From positions 1 through 64,000 of the forward strand of contig NZ_FUYB01000011.1 in NCBI RefSeq assembly GCF_900167255.1: DNA of 64,000 bases, read 5' to 3'. This stretch comes from Thiothrix eikelboomii. GTDB lineage: Bacteria > Pseudomonadota > Gammaproteobacteria > Thiotrichales > Thiotrichaceae. Below are positions 17,814 to 26,793 of this stretch, in pieces. The position numbers and the translations under genes were made by a program. Every line of letters begins with the position of its first letter. Position 1 is the stretch's first letter. A model generated the notes under the pieces. That model was given only the letters and a program-made list of their open reading frames with translations, did not search any database and had not been told where the DNA came from.

Positions 17814-18892
17814 CAGACCGCGCCCTCCACACTGGCTAGGTCAACGGGTTTGCCTGATTGTGCCGATTGGGCAATAGCCACCATTGCCCGCACTGAAGCC
17901 AGACCATCTTCAATAGATGCCCCTGTCATGGGTAGACCCTTTAGCACCACGTCGGCAAATGCCTCTACTTGCCTGCGGTAGAAATGCCCATCAGCCCCCA
18001 AGGTTCGGTGGTATGCGCCATCTGCCTCACGGAAAATGTCAACCTCACTCGCCTTGTAAAACCAAGGGTTAAAAATCTTGGCAAGCACGCTGCCGTATTC
18101 ACCATAAATTTGAAAACCTTCGTGCCAATCCATGCGCACCTGTAAGGTCAAATCAAGATGTCCCAATGCACCACTCTCAAAATCTACATCAACAAACCAG
18201 CACATCGAGCCATAGCGGTCGAGTTGTCTGGTCTGTACAGCACGAATGGGGCCACCCAAGTAACGTGCCAAATCCACCAGATGACTACCGTGTGCCAGCA
18301 TGTTGTAACGGTGCTTATTGGCTTTTTGATCGCCAGCAGGGCGAAGGGCATTCTTACCTGTTTGCGCCAAGGCTTGGATTGCGTCAGTGACGGTGTAGCG
18401 GTGTGTGGAGTCGCAGTACCATGCCTTTAGTGCCAACATCTGACCCATGTCAGTATTGATAAAGTCGTAAGCAGATTGAATACCAGGGTCAAAGCGCAGC
18501 ATATGCCCGATTTGCAAAACCTTACCGGTGCATTTGACATCGGTTTGCAACGCCTCAACTTCTTCTACAGAAAGCCCTATAGGTTTTTCACAAAACACAT
18601 GCTTGCCTGCCATCAGTGCTTTACGGGAGGCAGGTACATGGAAGGCATCCGAAGTGGCAATAATCACGGCATCCACTGTCTCATCCGCCAACATAGCCTC
18701 GTAATCGGTATAGATTTTTTCGGCTGCATAGAAGCTGCCAAATTTATGGGCTAAACCTTCATCCCGGTCACACACCGCAGCCAGCATGACATTGCGCCCT
18801 TTTTGGACAGCCTCGAGATGCGCAAATTGTGAAATTGGCCCACAACCTAAGATGCCTACCCGCAGCAGTGTTGATTCTTTTGACAGTGGCAT
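17813..18892 (-). CDS. Gfo/Idh/MocA-family NAD(P)-dependent sugar dehydrogenase
   Basis: This 359-residue oxidoreductase has an N-terminal Rossmann fold with GILGCGPISQFAHL near residue 13, the family motif HVFCEKPIGLS near 95 and a C-terminal alpha/beta substrate domain. Enzymes of this family oxidise sugar or polyol hydroxyls with NAD(P). Its isomerase neighbour fits an oxidation-then-isomerisation scheme. ATG at 18892 is chosen because GGAG lies 6 bases before it; the upstream ATG at 18904 would have no usable ribosome site. It is the first gene after the operator palindrome at 18909-18941, so it is probably the promoter-proximal gene of the regulated transcript. Confidence 0.88.
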   Translation of the reverse strand: MPLSKESTLLRVGILGCGPISQFAHLEAVQKGRNVMLAAVCDRDEGLAHKFGSFYAAEKIYTDYEAMLADETVDAVIIATSDAFHVPASRKALMAGKHVFCEKPIGLSVEEVEALQTDVKCTGKVLQIGHMLRFDPGIQSAYDFINTDMGQMLALKAWYCDSTHRYTVTDAIQALAQTGKNALRPAGDQKANKHRYNMLAHGSHLVDLARYLGGPIRAVQTRQLDRYGSMCWFVDVDFESGALGHLDLTLQVRMDWHEGFQIYGEYGSVLAKIFNPWFYKASEVDIFREADGAYHRTLGADGHFYRRQVEAFADVVLKGLPMTGASIEDGLASVRAMVAIAQSAQSGKPVDLASVEGAV

Positions 18893-18908
18893 TGTTTTCT
18901 CCATCCTT

Positions 18909-18941
18909 TAATTTGTTTTAATTTTAAACTTAAACAAATTA
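18909..18941 (-). promoter_or_regulatory. Operator-like palindrome for a ROK repressor
   Basis: A palindrome with perfect 10-base arms, taatttgttt (18909-18918) and aaacaaatta (18932-18941), is centred at 18925 with an AT-rich core. Its form is that of operators bound by ROK/XylR/NagC repressors. It ends 17 bases before the dehydrogenase start and lies in the gap after the ROK regulator gene, so binding would block the catabolic and transport genes. The pairing is visible; the regulator assignment is inferred. Confidence 0.7.
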
Positions 18942-18993
18942 GAATGTCAAAAAGAATTTACAGCTATAGAATGTAAAAGTACCAGGGCTAAAA

Positions 18994-20163
18994 TCAGGTA
19001 AACCGGAGTATCGACTGACCTTCGAGTTCGGGAAGTGCAAACATTTGCTCACGAATGGTCGCCGCAGCACCAATGGCAGCACCATCAGCGCCAAAGCTAG
19101 CCACTGATATATCAGGTAGTGAAAAGCCGTACAGCAACAAGCCTTCTAGAAGATGATCAACACGGATTTTCCGGCACGGGTACAAAGCAGCAATAGGGCC
19201 ACCTAAAATCACCCGACCCGGATCAAACAGATGGATAATATTCGCTAGCCCCGTCGCAACGGCATCGGCCCATTGATCCAGCACTTGCGATACAGCGGGT
19301 TCGCTCTGTCGCGCCAACAGCAGATCAACACCATCGGCAACGGTTTGGTTTGGAACAAAGAAATCAGCAAATAATTTTGCCCCTGCCAATATATCAAAAG
19401 CCTCTGTGCGCCCGTTTACTGTGATCTGAGTATGCCCTACCTCTCCCGCATAACCATGCGCACCGGTAAAAACGCGCTCACCATCAAGCGATGCACCCCC
19501 AATACCTTCGGCCAGTAGCAGCAGAAACAGGTTCTTTGATTCAGTGGGGGGCAATATGGCACGCTCGGCACCAGCAAATGCGAACGCATCGTTACAGACC
19601 ATGACAGACCAGCCTTCAGGGCAGGCTTTTGCCAAAATCTGACGCAAAGGGTAATGCCGCCACTCTAAAAAGGGCGCATTGACGACGCTCCCATCATGCC
19701 CAACCAAACCTGGTACAGAAATACCTACTCCCTCCACCAAATCAGGGGCGATACCAGACGCCTGTAATACTGTTTGTATCGCTGATAGGATACGAGTGGT
19801 AATCTGGTCGGGATTACGAAAGTCCGAGCCAGCGTTATCAACTCGACGTATCACGACAGACATATTCAGATCAATCAAAACGGTGGTTAATACTTTAGTG
19901 CCAATATCCACACCGAGAAAATAAGCTCCGTGCGGATTAAGTTGAATGCCTGTACCGGGTCGCCCTTTGCGCCCATCAGAGGTAGCTTCAGCATTCTCAA
20001 TCACTAACCCCGCATCCGAAAGCTCAGCTATAGCATAACCAATCGTAGCGCGGGTCAATCCAAGCTCACGCGCAATATCAGCCCGTGACAAGGCTTGTCC
20101 CTGTGCTAATAGGCGTAGGCTGCGGATTGCGTTGATATGACGCAACAGTTTATTTGTATTCAT
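18994..20163 (-). CDS. ROK-family transcriptional repressor (NagC/XylR type)
   Basis: This 389-residue regulator has an N-terminal helix-turn-helix (about 20-60; ALSRADIARELGLTRATIGYAIAEL) and a C-terminal sugar-kinase-like ROK domain (DIGTKVLTTVLIDLN, LLLAEGIGGASLDG, DPGRVILGGPI). The zinc-site cysteines of NagC/Mlc are absent: after GEVGHTQI the stretch continues without C-x-C-G. It probably senses the imported sugar or its phosphate and controls the cassette through the palindrome at 18909-18941, 52 bases past its own stop. All genes from here down to glycerate kinase run the same way. Confidence 0.9.
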   Translation of the reverse strand: MNTNKLLRHINAIRSLRLLAQGQALSRADIARELGLTRATIGYAIAELSDAGLVIENAEATSDGRKGRPGTGIQLNPHGAYFLGVDIGTKVLTTVLIDLNMSVVIRRVDNAGSDFRNPDQITTRILSAIQTVLQASGIAPDLVEGVGISVPGLVGHDGSVVNAPFLEWRHYPLRQILAKACPEGWSVMVCNDAFAFAGAERAILPPTESKNLFLLLLAEGIGGASLDGERVFTGAHGYAGEVGHTQITVNGRTEAFDILAGAKLFADFFVPNQTVADGVDLLLARQSEPAVSQVLDQWADAVATGLANIIHLFDPGRVILGGPIAALYPCRKIRVDHLLEGLLLYGFSLPDISVASFGADGAAIGAAATIREQMFALPELEGQSILRFT

Positions 20164-20432
20164 TGAAAGCCTCAGAGCTGGATAGACCCGTTTAGATACA
20201 GATGGGTAGCGCCACAGATTACCTAGATTAGCTCGAAAGAAAAGAGCTATTATCCAGTTTGCTTTGGGAGCTTGGCTTTAGGCTATTTCATCTGTCAAAA
20301 CAACCAGCTCTATTAATGCTTATGCATTCATAACCAACTCAAGAAAAAACACATAGTACGAGAAGATTAGTAGCTCAAAAATTGCTTAACTAGGCTACAG
20401 AGGGAATTAATCGCAGTAGGCAACCATTAAAC

Positions 20433-21056
20433 TTAAGTGTTCTGATATTGGTCAACAGCTTCGCCGCGCCTAATAATAGTATTGGGACTCAAAATAGCCC
20501 CCGGTGCAATCACAGCATTCGCACCAATGCGGCTATGATTCCCGACTAGAGCGCCAAATTTTAAAACACCCGTAGCAATGTGTTGATTTTTATGAAAGAT
20601 TTGAATTTCCTTATCGAGCCATTCATTTCTGTAATTAGCAATAACTGCTCCACCTTCGATATTAACATCAGAACCAATCACACTATCGCCTACAAAATTA
20701 AGGTGCGCGAGTTTACTGCCTGTAAATAAGAATGCAGTTTTTAGCTCACTACAATGTCCAATCGTGCAATTGGCTTCTAAAATAACTCCGCCACGCACTA
20801 AGCTACCATTGGCAATAAAACAGTTCGACCCAATAATCATAGAACCTTTAAGTTGCGCATTAGGTTCAATAGTAGCGCTTTTATGAATAGCTTGTTTATT
20901 GTTGATCAAATACTCTTGTGAATCTAAGCCTAATAAAAGCTTATCAATCAAACTTTCTAATTCACTCAATGCCTGCCAAGGGGTTAACTTACCAATTAAG
21001 CTAAGTAACAATGAATTAGGTGAATCAATGAAATCGCCAATATTAGGTAAACTCAT
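20433..21056 (-). CDS. Left-handed beta-helix (hexapeptide repeat) transferase-like protein
   Basis: This 207-residue protein has about 60 helical residues (DFIDSPNSLLLSLIGKL...) followed by a hexapeptide-repeat coil of left-handed beta-helix turns (IEPNAQLKGSMIIGSNCFI, VIGSDVNIEGGAVI, IGANAVIAPGAILSPNTII). It resembles the C-terminal half of GlmU-type sugar-1-phosphate acyl/nucleotidyl transferases but has no nucleotidyltransferase domain. Substrate is unknown. ATG at 21056 is preferred to the TTG at 21065; it follows the pgpA stop by only a few bases, so the two are one operon. Confidence 0.7.
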   Translation of the reverse strand: MSLPNIGDFIDSPNSLLLSLIGKLTPWQALSELESLIDKLLLGLDSQEYLINNKQAIHKSATIEPNAQLKGSMIIGSNCFIANGSLVRGGVILEANCTIGHCSELKTAFLFTGSKLAHLNFVGDSVIGSDVNIEGGAVIANYRNEWLDKEIQIFHKNQHIATGVLKFGALVGNHSRIGANAVIAPGAILSPNTIIRRGEAVDQYQNT

Positions 21057-21061
21057 TGCTA

Positions 21062-21535
21062 TCAACCAAAGAATAGCGCTAATACTTGCATAATCATAAC
21101 AGCGTAAGCGCCTGCAATCATATCATCGAGCATAATACCAAAGCCTCCATGCACCTTATCGTCAACTATATAAATCGGCCAAGGTTTCCAAATATCGAAA
21201 ATGCGAAATAAGACAAAGCCCACTAAAATCCAAATCAAGCCACTAGGGGCTGCAATCATAGTGATCCAAAAGCCAACAAATTCGTCCCAAACGATGCCAC
21301 TGTGATCGTGTACACCGAGACGCTTAGCAGATTCACCACACAGCCAAATACCGACAATGGCGGCTACTAGCACAACTAATAAATAAAACCAGAGTGGGAA
21401 CAGCGATAAAATCCAATAGAGTGGAATAGCGGCCAAAGTACCAAAAGTACCCGGTGCAAACGGCACTAGACCACTTCCAAAACCAAAAGCTAATAAATGG
21501 ACGGGGGATTTAAAAACAGTTTTTGCTAAGCTCAT
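21062..21535 (-). CDS. pgpA: Phosphatidylglycerophosphatase A
   Basis: This 157-residue inner-membrane enzyme removes the phosphate of phosphatidylglycerophosphate to make phosphatidylglycerol. It shows the PgpA signature: HLLAFGFGSGLVPFAPGTFGT at the N-terminus, GIVWDEFVGFWI in the middle, FRIFDIWKPWPI and VHGGFGIMLDDMIAGAYA at the end, with four hydrophobic segments. ATG at 21535 is chosen because it starts at the conserved SLAKTVFKSPVHLLAFGFG; a TTG eight codons upstream is possible and neither has a clear ribosome site. Confidence 0.92.
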   Translation of the reverse strand: MSLAKTVFKSPVHLLAFGFGSGLVPFAPGTFGTLAAIPLYWILSLFPLWFYLLVVLVAAIVGIWLCGESAKRLGVHDHSGIVWDEFVGFWITMIAAPSGLIWILVGFVLFRIFDIWKPWPIYIVDDKVHGGFGIMLDDMIAGAYAVMIMQVLALFFG

Positions 21536-21578
21536 AATAAAGCCATCTAAAGTTAACAATAATAACCAAACTAGCCAA

Positions 21579-22229
21579 CTAACCGCCTAAATAAATACAA
21601 ACTACCGCAATCAAAATCCCGATCATTGCAAATAACAAACCTGACTTAACTGATTTCACCCCGAGCCAAGTACCCAGCTTATAACCCATCGCAAACATAA
21701 TCCATACGGAAATAAACTGGGTCACCCGAAAGGCTAGCACATGATCGTGAATAAATACTAAAGGCATAATTAATGGCAAGCTAGCACTCACCACCACCAA
21801 CCACAGCAAGAGCGCGGTTTGCAGGTCGTCCCTATTCAAGCTTGGGCGATGCTCTAGCGGTTCTGACTGCAAAAAAGTTTGTATTTTATCTAAAGAGTGA
21901 TCACTTAAACGGTCGACTAAATACTCAGGAGATTCCGCTATTAATTGCTGTCGGAAATCAAGCACACTCGCTGCTGACCTTAAGCCCCGCATAACCTTGT
22001 AAGCACGGGTACGATCCATCAGCGTCCCAACTAAATACATCATGCCATCAACAAAACCCCAAGCAATGGTTGAACCGATAGCAGCGTACACTAAACTTCG
22101 CGTATCAATACTTTGCGCTGAAGCGACTTGCAAAGTAGAGAGCACCGACATGGTAAGAATAATCCCTGATAAAGTTTCAAGGGCTTGGTCATCTGGTGCT
22201 ATTAACTCTGAAAATCGCTGCCATCGCAT
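21579..22229 (-). CDS. VIT1/CCC1-like membrane protein
   Basis: This 216-residue membrane protein has about five helices. The N-terminal segment LETLSGIILTMSVLSTLQVASA and the second helix (IGSTIAWGFVDGMMYLVG) resemble the VIT1/CCC1 metal-transporter fold. The C-terminal half has three helices (LLLWLVVVSASLPLIMPLVF and following). Between them lies a cytosolic insertion of about 65 residues rich in charged residues. A role in iron or manganese movement is possible by family only. It stands in line with thrC and pgpA on the same strand. Confidence 0.65.
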   Translation of the reverse strand: MRWQRFSELIAPDDQALETLSGIILTMSVLSTLQVASAQSIDTRSLVYAAIGSTIAWGFVDGMMYLVGTLMDRTRAYKVMRGLRSAASVLDFRQQLIAESPEYLVDRLSDHSLDKIQTFLQSEPLEHRPSLNRDDLQTALLLWLVVVSASLPLIMPLVFIHDHVLAFRVTQFISVWIMFAMGYKLGTWLGVKSVKSGLLFAMIGILIAVVCIYLGG

Positions 22230-22258
22230 TTGCAGACTCTCACATCACAGAGGCTTAA

Positions 22259-23686
22259 TCAAAGATGGTTTTTAATAAACTGCTTCACAGCCTCAGCATC
22301 GGCAGCCATCACTTCAAAACGCTGTGGCAAAGTTTCTAGATACTCCATACCCTGAGGACGCACGGGCGCTTGACCTAAAGCCTCTTGAATTGATTCTTCA
22401 AATTTAGCTGGTAAAGCCGTTTCTAAAACAATCATTGGTACATCAGCTTCCCGCAACTCTAGGGCAACTTTTAAACCATCGGCGGTATGCGTATCAATCA
22501 TTAGCCCATAGTCGACCCAAATTTTGCGAATCATTTCCATTCGATTAGCATGATTGCTTGAACCAGACTGGAAACCAAATTCAGGAACTTTGCTCAATAA
22601 ACCTTGAGCTGCTAAATCAAAAGCTCCGCCTTGATCCACACTCGACCAAAGTGCCTGTAGTTTAGCTGCATTTTGCCCGACTAAATCATAAATAAAGCGC
22701 TCAAAATTAGAAGCCTTAGAAATATCCATCGACGGGCTGCTGGTGTGATAAGTATTCGCCGAGCCACGTGGGCGATATACCCCCGTTTTGAAAAACTCAT
22801 CGAGTACATCATTTTCATTGGTCGCAACGATTAAATGCTTAATCGGCAAGCCCATCATGCGTGCAATATGCCCCGCACAGACATTACCAAAATTCCCAGA
22901 AGGCACAGCAAAACTGACTTGCTGAGTATTGTCAGTGGTAGACGCAAAATAACCTTTAAAATAATAAACAATTTGCGCAGCAATCCGCCCCCAATTAATC
23001 GAGTTCACTGCCCCGATTTTATAATCGGCTTTAAAGGCATGATCATTCGATACTGCTTTGACTATATCTTGGCAATCATCAAACACACCCTTAATGGCGA
23101 TATTATAAATATTAGGATCTTGCAGACTAAACATTTGTGCCGTTTGGAAGCGACTCATTTTACCATGTGGTGAGAGCATAAATACATTGACGCCCTGTTT
23201 ACCGCGCATCGCATATTCAGCCGAAGAACCAGTATCCCCTGAAGTTGCACCGAGAATATTAATCCCCTGCCCTGCCTTCGTGAGGACATATTCAAATAGA
23301 TTACCTAATAGCTGCATAGCCATATCCTTAAACGCCAAGGTCGGGCCATTGGATAAACACAGCAAATGTAAATTAGGTTCTAGTGTATGCAGCGGCGTAA
23401 TATCTTCAGGATTATCGCCTTCGCGGACATGACAATACACTGCTGCGGTATAAGTTTTATCAATAATCGTTTTTAAATCAGCCGCTGGAATATCCGTTGC
23501 AAACCGCGATAAAACAGCGAAGGCCAAATCACGATAATTCATCGTGCGCATCGCGGTTAAATCAGCAGCGCTAAACTGCGGATAAGTTTCTGGCAGATAC
23601 AGACCACCATCCGGTGCTAAGCCACCCAATAAAATTTCGCTAAAGGATTGAGCGGGCGCTTGGCCACGAGTTGAGATGTATTTCAT
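22259..23686 (-). CDS. thrC: Threonine synthase
   Basis: This 475-residue PLP enzyme converts O-phosphohomoserine to threonine, the last step of the pathway. The N-terminal YISTRGQAPAQSFSEILLGGLAPDGGLYLP is characteristic of ThrC. The PLP lysine lies in GPTLAFKDMAMQLL near residue 113 and the phosphate-binding loop in LGATSGDTGSSAEYA near 155. It follows hom on the same strand after a 57-base gap with a hairpin (23703-23725). Length and motifs are complete. Confidence 0.97.
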   Translation of the reverse strand: MKYISTRGQAPAQSFSEILLGGLAPDGGLYLPETYPQFSAADLTAMRTMNYRDLAFAVLSRFATDIPAADLKTIIDKTYTAAVYCHVREGDNPEDITPLHTLEPNLHLLCLSNGPTLAFKDMAMQLLGNLFEYVLTKAGQGINILGATSGDTGSSAEYAMRGKQGVNVFMLSPHGKMSRFQTAQMFSLQDPNIYNIAIKGVFDDCQDIVKAVSNDHAFKADYKIGAVNSINWGRIAAQIVYYFKGYFASTTDNTQQVSFAVPSGNFGNVCAGHIARMMGLPIKHLIVATNENDVLDEFFKTGVYRPRGSANTYHTSSPSMDISKASNFERFIYDLVGQNAAKLQALWSSVDQGGAFDLAAQGLLSKVPEFGFQSGSSNHANRMEMIRKIWVDYGLMIDTHTADGLKVALELREADVPMIVLETALPAKFEESIQEALGQAPVRPQGMEYLETLPQRFEVMAADAEAVKQFIKNHL

Positions 23687-23702
23687 AACTTGAACCTTAT
23701 GC

Positions 23703-23725
23703 CTCCCCTCCAGATTCGAGGGGAG
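23703..23725 (-). other. Hairpin in the hom-thrC gap
   Basis: A perfect 8-bp GC-rich inverted repeat, ctcccctc (23703-23710) and gaggggag (23718-23725), has a 7-base loop. No U-run follows in the direction of transcription, so it is more likely an mRNA processing or stability element than a terminator. Confidence 0.5.
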
Positions 23726-23743
23726 TCGAGAGTTTTAATGAGC

Positions 23744-25054
23744 TTAATTCAGGGTTTCCACACGCAAACGGGTGACTGCACCGCAAATGCTATCGAGTTG
23801 CTCAATAGCCGCAATCGCCTCATCCATATTGCCTTGACGGACTCGCTGGGTGAGCATAATGATGTCCACTTCAGAACCAGCCTTCGCAGGCTCTTTCTGC
23901 AAGAAAGCTTCGATACTAATGGAGCGATCCCCTAAAATACGGGTCACATCAGCCAACACGCCGGGTTTATCCACCGCACGCATCCGTAAATAGAAGGCGG
24001 TTTCCACTTCAGTGATCGGTAGAATCGGTGTATCGGCTAAAGTACTCGCTTGGAAGGCTAAATGCGGCACCCGATTATTCGGGTCCGAAGTCATCGCCCG
24101 CACCACATCAATAATATCCGCCACTACCGCTGAGCCGGTCGGCTCTGCACCTGCACCACGCCCATAATACAAGGTTGACCCCACGGCATCGCCTTGCACC
24201 ATCACACAATTCATCACGCCATCGACGCTAGCGATCAGTTGCTTACGTGGAATCAAAGTCGGATGCACTCGCTGCTCAATACCTTGCTCAGTCCGCCGCG
24301 CAATCCCTAATAACTTAATCCGATAGCCAAGATCAGCCGCATAACTCACATCTTCAGGGGTGATTTTGGAAATTCCTTCCACATAAGTTTCGTTAAACTG
24401 TAAAGGTACACCAAAAGCAATCGAGGACAGGATCGTCAATTTATGAGCCGCATCAATCCCTTCGACATCAAAGGTTGGATTAGCCTCAGCATAACCTAAG
24501 ACTTGAGCCTCAGCTAAAACATCTGCGAAGCTACGACCTTTATCACGCATTTCGGTCAGAATGAAATTGCTGGTCCCATTAATAATCCCCGCCAACCATT
24601 CAATACGATTCGCGGCTAAACCTTCACGCACTGCTTTAATCACAGGAATCCCGCCCGCCACTGCTGCTTCAAAGGCAACAATGACCCCTTGTTTCTGAGC
24701 GGCTGCAAAGATTTCATTGCCATGTAAAGCAATCAGGGCTTTATTCGCCGTGACCACATGCTTGCCATTATTGATCGCTTGCAGAACCAAATCTTTGGCT
24801 AGATTATAACCACCAATCAACTCAACTACGATTTCAATGTCGGGATCTTCCACCACATCCATCGCGTTATTACTCAGACGCACACCCGATAAGCCGAGTT
24901 GGGCGGCATGACTGGTATCGAGGGCAGCAGCGAAATCAATCACGATACCGCGCCCAGCACGACGGGCAATCTCCTCAGCATTGCGTGATAAAACCGTTGC
25001 AGTACCACCACCGACGGTGCCCAGCCCTAACAAACCCACCTTGACAGGTTTCAT
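23744..25054 (-). CDS. hom: Homoserine dehydrogenase (with ACT domain)
   Basis: This 436-residue monofunctional enzyme reduces aspartate semialdehyde to homoserine with NAD(P)H, supplying threonine and methionine synthesis. The NAD-binding VGLLGLGTVGGGTATVL is at the N-terminus, the catalytic region GTSNFILTEM and EAQVLGYAEANPTFDVEGIDAAHKL are near 180-220, and an ACT domain (AVDKPGVLADVTRILGDRSISIEAFLQ) is at the C-terminus for threonine feedback. AAGGAG lies just before the ATG. It precedes thrC, and metA further along the window uses its product. Confidence 0.97.
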   Translation of the reverse strand: MKPVKVGLLGLGTVGGGTATVLSRNAEEIARRAGRGIVIDFAAALDTSHAAQLGLSGVRLSNNAMDVVEDPDIEIVVELIGGYNLAKDLVLQAINNGKHVVTANKALIALHGNEIFAAAQKQGVIVAFEAAVAGGIPVIKAVREGLAANRIEWLAGIINGTSNFILTEMRDKGRSFADVLAEAQVLGYAEANPTFDVEGIDAAHKLTILSSIAFGVPLQFNETYVEGISKITPEDVSYAADLGYRIKLLGIARRTEQGIEQRVHPTLIPRKQLIASVDGVMNCVMVQGDAVGSTLYYGRGAGAEPTGSAVVADIIDVVRAMTSDPNNRVPHLAFQASTLADTPILPITEVETAFYLRMRAVDKPGVLADVTRILGDRSISIEAFLQKEPAKAGSEVDIIMLTQRVRQGNMDEAIAAIEQLDSICGAVTRLRVETLN

Positions 25055-25096
25055 GTGTACTCCTTAACTCTAAAACTCTAACTGTTTTGTTTATAA

Positions 25097-26293
25097 TTAC
25101 GCCGGACTGTTTAACTCGTCCTGACGGAACATTTGCTTGATCCCGCGAAGCGCTTGACGGGTGCGATGCTCATTTTCAATCAAACTAAAGCGGACATGAT
25201 CATCGCCATATTGCCCAAAGCCAATCCCAGGGGAAACCGCGACATGGGCATCATTTAAGAGTTTTTTCGCAAACTCCAACGAACCCATTGCCTGATGACG
25301 CTCAGGAATTTTCGCCCACACAAACATACTCGCTTTTGGACGCTCAACCGGCCAACCCGCTGCATTTAAACCGTCACATAAGACATTCCGCCTTGCTTCA
25401 TACATCCGCCGAATCTCATCGACACAATCTTGTGGACCATCTAAAGCCGCAATCGCAGCAATTTGAATCGGTGCGAACATGCCATAATCGAGATAAGATT
25501 TCATCCGCTCCAATGCTTTAACTAAAGTCGGATTGCCGCACATAAAACCGACACGCCACCCTGGCATATTGTAGGTTTTAGAAAGTGAATAAAATTCGAC
25601 GGCAATCTCTTTAGCGCCCGGGATTTGCAAAATAGACGGCGCTTGATAGCCATCAAAGCAAATCTCACCATACGCAATATCATGAATCACCCAAATATCA
25701 TGTTCTTTAGCAATGGCAATCACTCGCTCAAAAAAGTCGAGTTCCACACATTGCCCCGTTGGATTACCGGGGAAATTGATAATCAGCATCTTTGGCTTAG
25801 GCCATGAATTTTTAATCGCAGCTTCTAATTCAGCAAAAAAATCCACTCCGTCAATCATCGGCACATGACGAATATCCGCATCGGCAATAATACTACCATA
25901 CGGATGAATCGGATAAGCCGGATTTGGCACTAACACGGTATCACCCCGGCTTAAAGTGGCCAGTGCTAAATGGGCCAGCCCTTCTTTAGAACCGATGGTG
26001 ACAATGGCCTCGGTTTCTGGATCAATGTCCACATCAAAGCGCCGCTTATACCAATTGCTAATTGCCTTGCGTAAGCGTGGCACCCCCCGTGACATCGAAT
26101 AACGATGCGTATCAGGGCGCTGGGCGCTTTCCACCAACTTATCGACAATATGTTTGGGGGTTGGCTGGTCTGGATTTCCCATGCCAAAATCAATAATATC
26201 CTCACCACGTGCGCGCGCTTCGCGCTTCAAGGCGTCTGTAATCTTGAATACGTAAGTCGGTAAGCGGTTTATACGTTGAAAATCGTCTTGCAC
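25097..26293 (-). CDS. alaC: AlaC-type alanine/glutamate aminotransferase
   Basis: This class I PLP aminotransferase of about 398 residues resembles AlaC, which makes alanine from pyruvate. Diagnostic parts are [36 protein letters not shown] at the start and [18 protein letters not shown] with the PLP lysine near 235. The frame is open for 24 more codons to an ATG at 26365, but family members begin about ten residues before RINRLP, which matches the GTG at 26293. Neither start has a strong ribosome site. It precedes hom in the order alaC-hom-thrC known in other gammaproteobacteria. Confidence 0.9.
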   Translation of the reverse strand: MQDDFQRINRLPTYVFKITDALKREARARGEDIIDFGMGNPDQPTPKHIVDKLVESAQRPDTHRYSMSRGVPRLRKAISNWYKRRFDVDIDPETEAIVTIGSKEGLAHLALATLSRGDTVLVPNPAYPIHPYGSIIADADIRHVPMIDGVDFFAELEAAIKNSWPKPKMLIINFPGNPTGQCVELDFFERVIAIAKEHDIWVIHDIAYGEICFDGYQAPSILQIPGAKEIAVEFYSLSKTYNMPGWRVGFMCGNPTLVKALERMKSYLDYGMFAPIQIAAIAALDGPQDCVDEIRRMYEARRNVLCDGLNAAGWPVERPKASMFVWAKIPERHQAMGSLEFAKKLLNDAHVAVSPGIGFGQYGDDHVRFSLIENEHRTRQALRGIKQMFRQDELNSPA

Positions 26294-26400
26294 GATATTG
26301 AACCCGTCTATGAATACTACCCATTGCTGGGGCCATTTGCAGCCGGTCACATTACAATTGACCATGCAGTTCTGTCAATGCTGCCACGGTGGAGTCTAGG

Positions 26401-26769
26401 ATGCAGTTTACTGAAGATAAACCTCAAGCCACTTATAGGATTCAAGCTTATGGCGAGGGTTGGGTACAAATCCAAAACGAAAGTTTACGTTCTCCCTTCA
26501 TCGTGAGCGCGCAAACTCTCATTAAAGATTGGGAAGCTAAAAGCTTTGAAAGCTTAACTCCAGAACAATTAGAACCTTTGTTCGCACTTAAGAGTGAGCT
26601 GATTTTACTAGGTCGCAGTGATGCCACCTGTTTAGCGTCTGGTGCTATTTATCAAGCATTAGTGGAGCACGGCATAGGTTTTGAAATCATGACCACGGAT
26701 GCAGCCTGTCGTACTTATACTATTTTACTTTCTGAAAATCGCCCAGTTGCCGTTGCCCTATTTCCATAG
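26401..26769 (+). CDS. Mth938-like domain protein (DUF498/DUF598)
   Basis: This 122-residue protein of the Mth938/NDUFAF3-like family has a single compact alpha/beta domain with IQAYGEGWVQIQNESLRSPFIVS and, later, LILLGRS, then VEHGIGFEIMTTDAACRTYTILLSENRPVAVALFP. Bacterial members are of unknown function; the mitochondrial relative is an assembly factor for respiratory complex I. ATG at 26401 is chosen because GGAG lies 6 bases before it. It is divergent from alaC and convergent with rpoS. Confidence 0.85.
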   Translation: MQFTEDKPQATYRIQAYGEGWVQIQNESLRSPFIVSAQTLIKDWEAKSFESLTPEQLEPLFALKSELILLGRSDATCLASGAIYQALVEHGIGFEIMTTDAACRTYTILLSENRPVAVALFP

Positions 26770-26777
26770 AAATAGGG
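26756..26777 (+). terminator. Hairpin at the end of the Mth938-like gene, facing rpoS
   Basis: A perfect 9-bp inverted repeat, ccctatttc (26756-26764) and gaaataggg (26769-26777), has a 4-base loop that includes most of the stop codon. No long T-run follows on either strand. It lies between convergent genes and could act as a bidirectional terminator or 3' end stabiliser. Confidence 0.5.
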
Positions 26778-26793
26778 TGGCGACTGAATGGGT

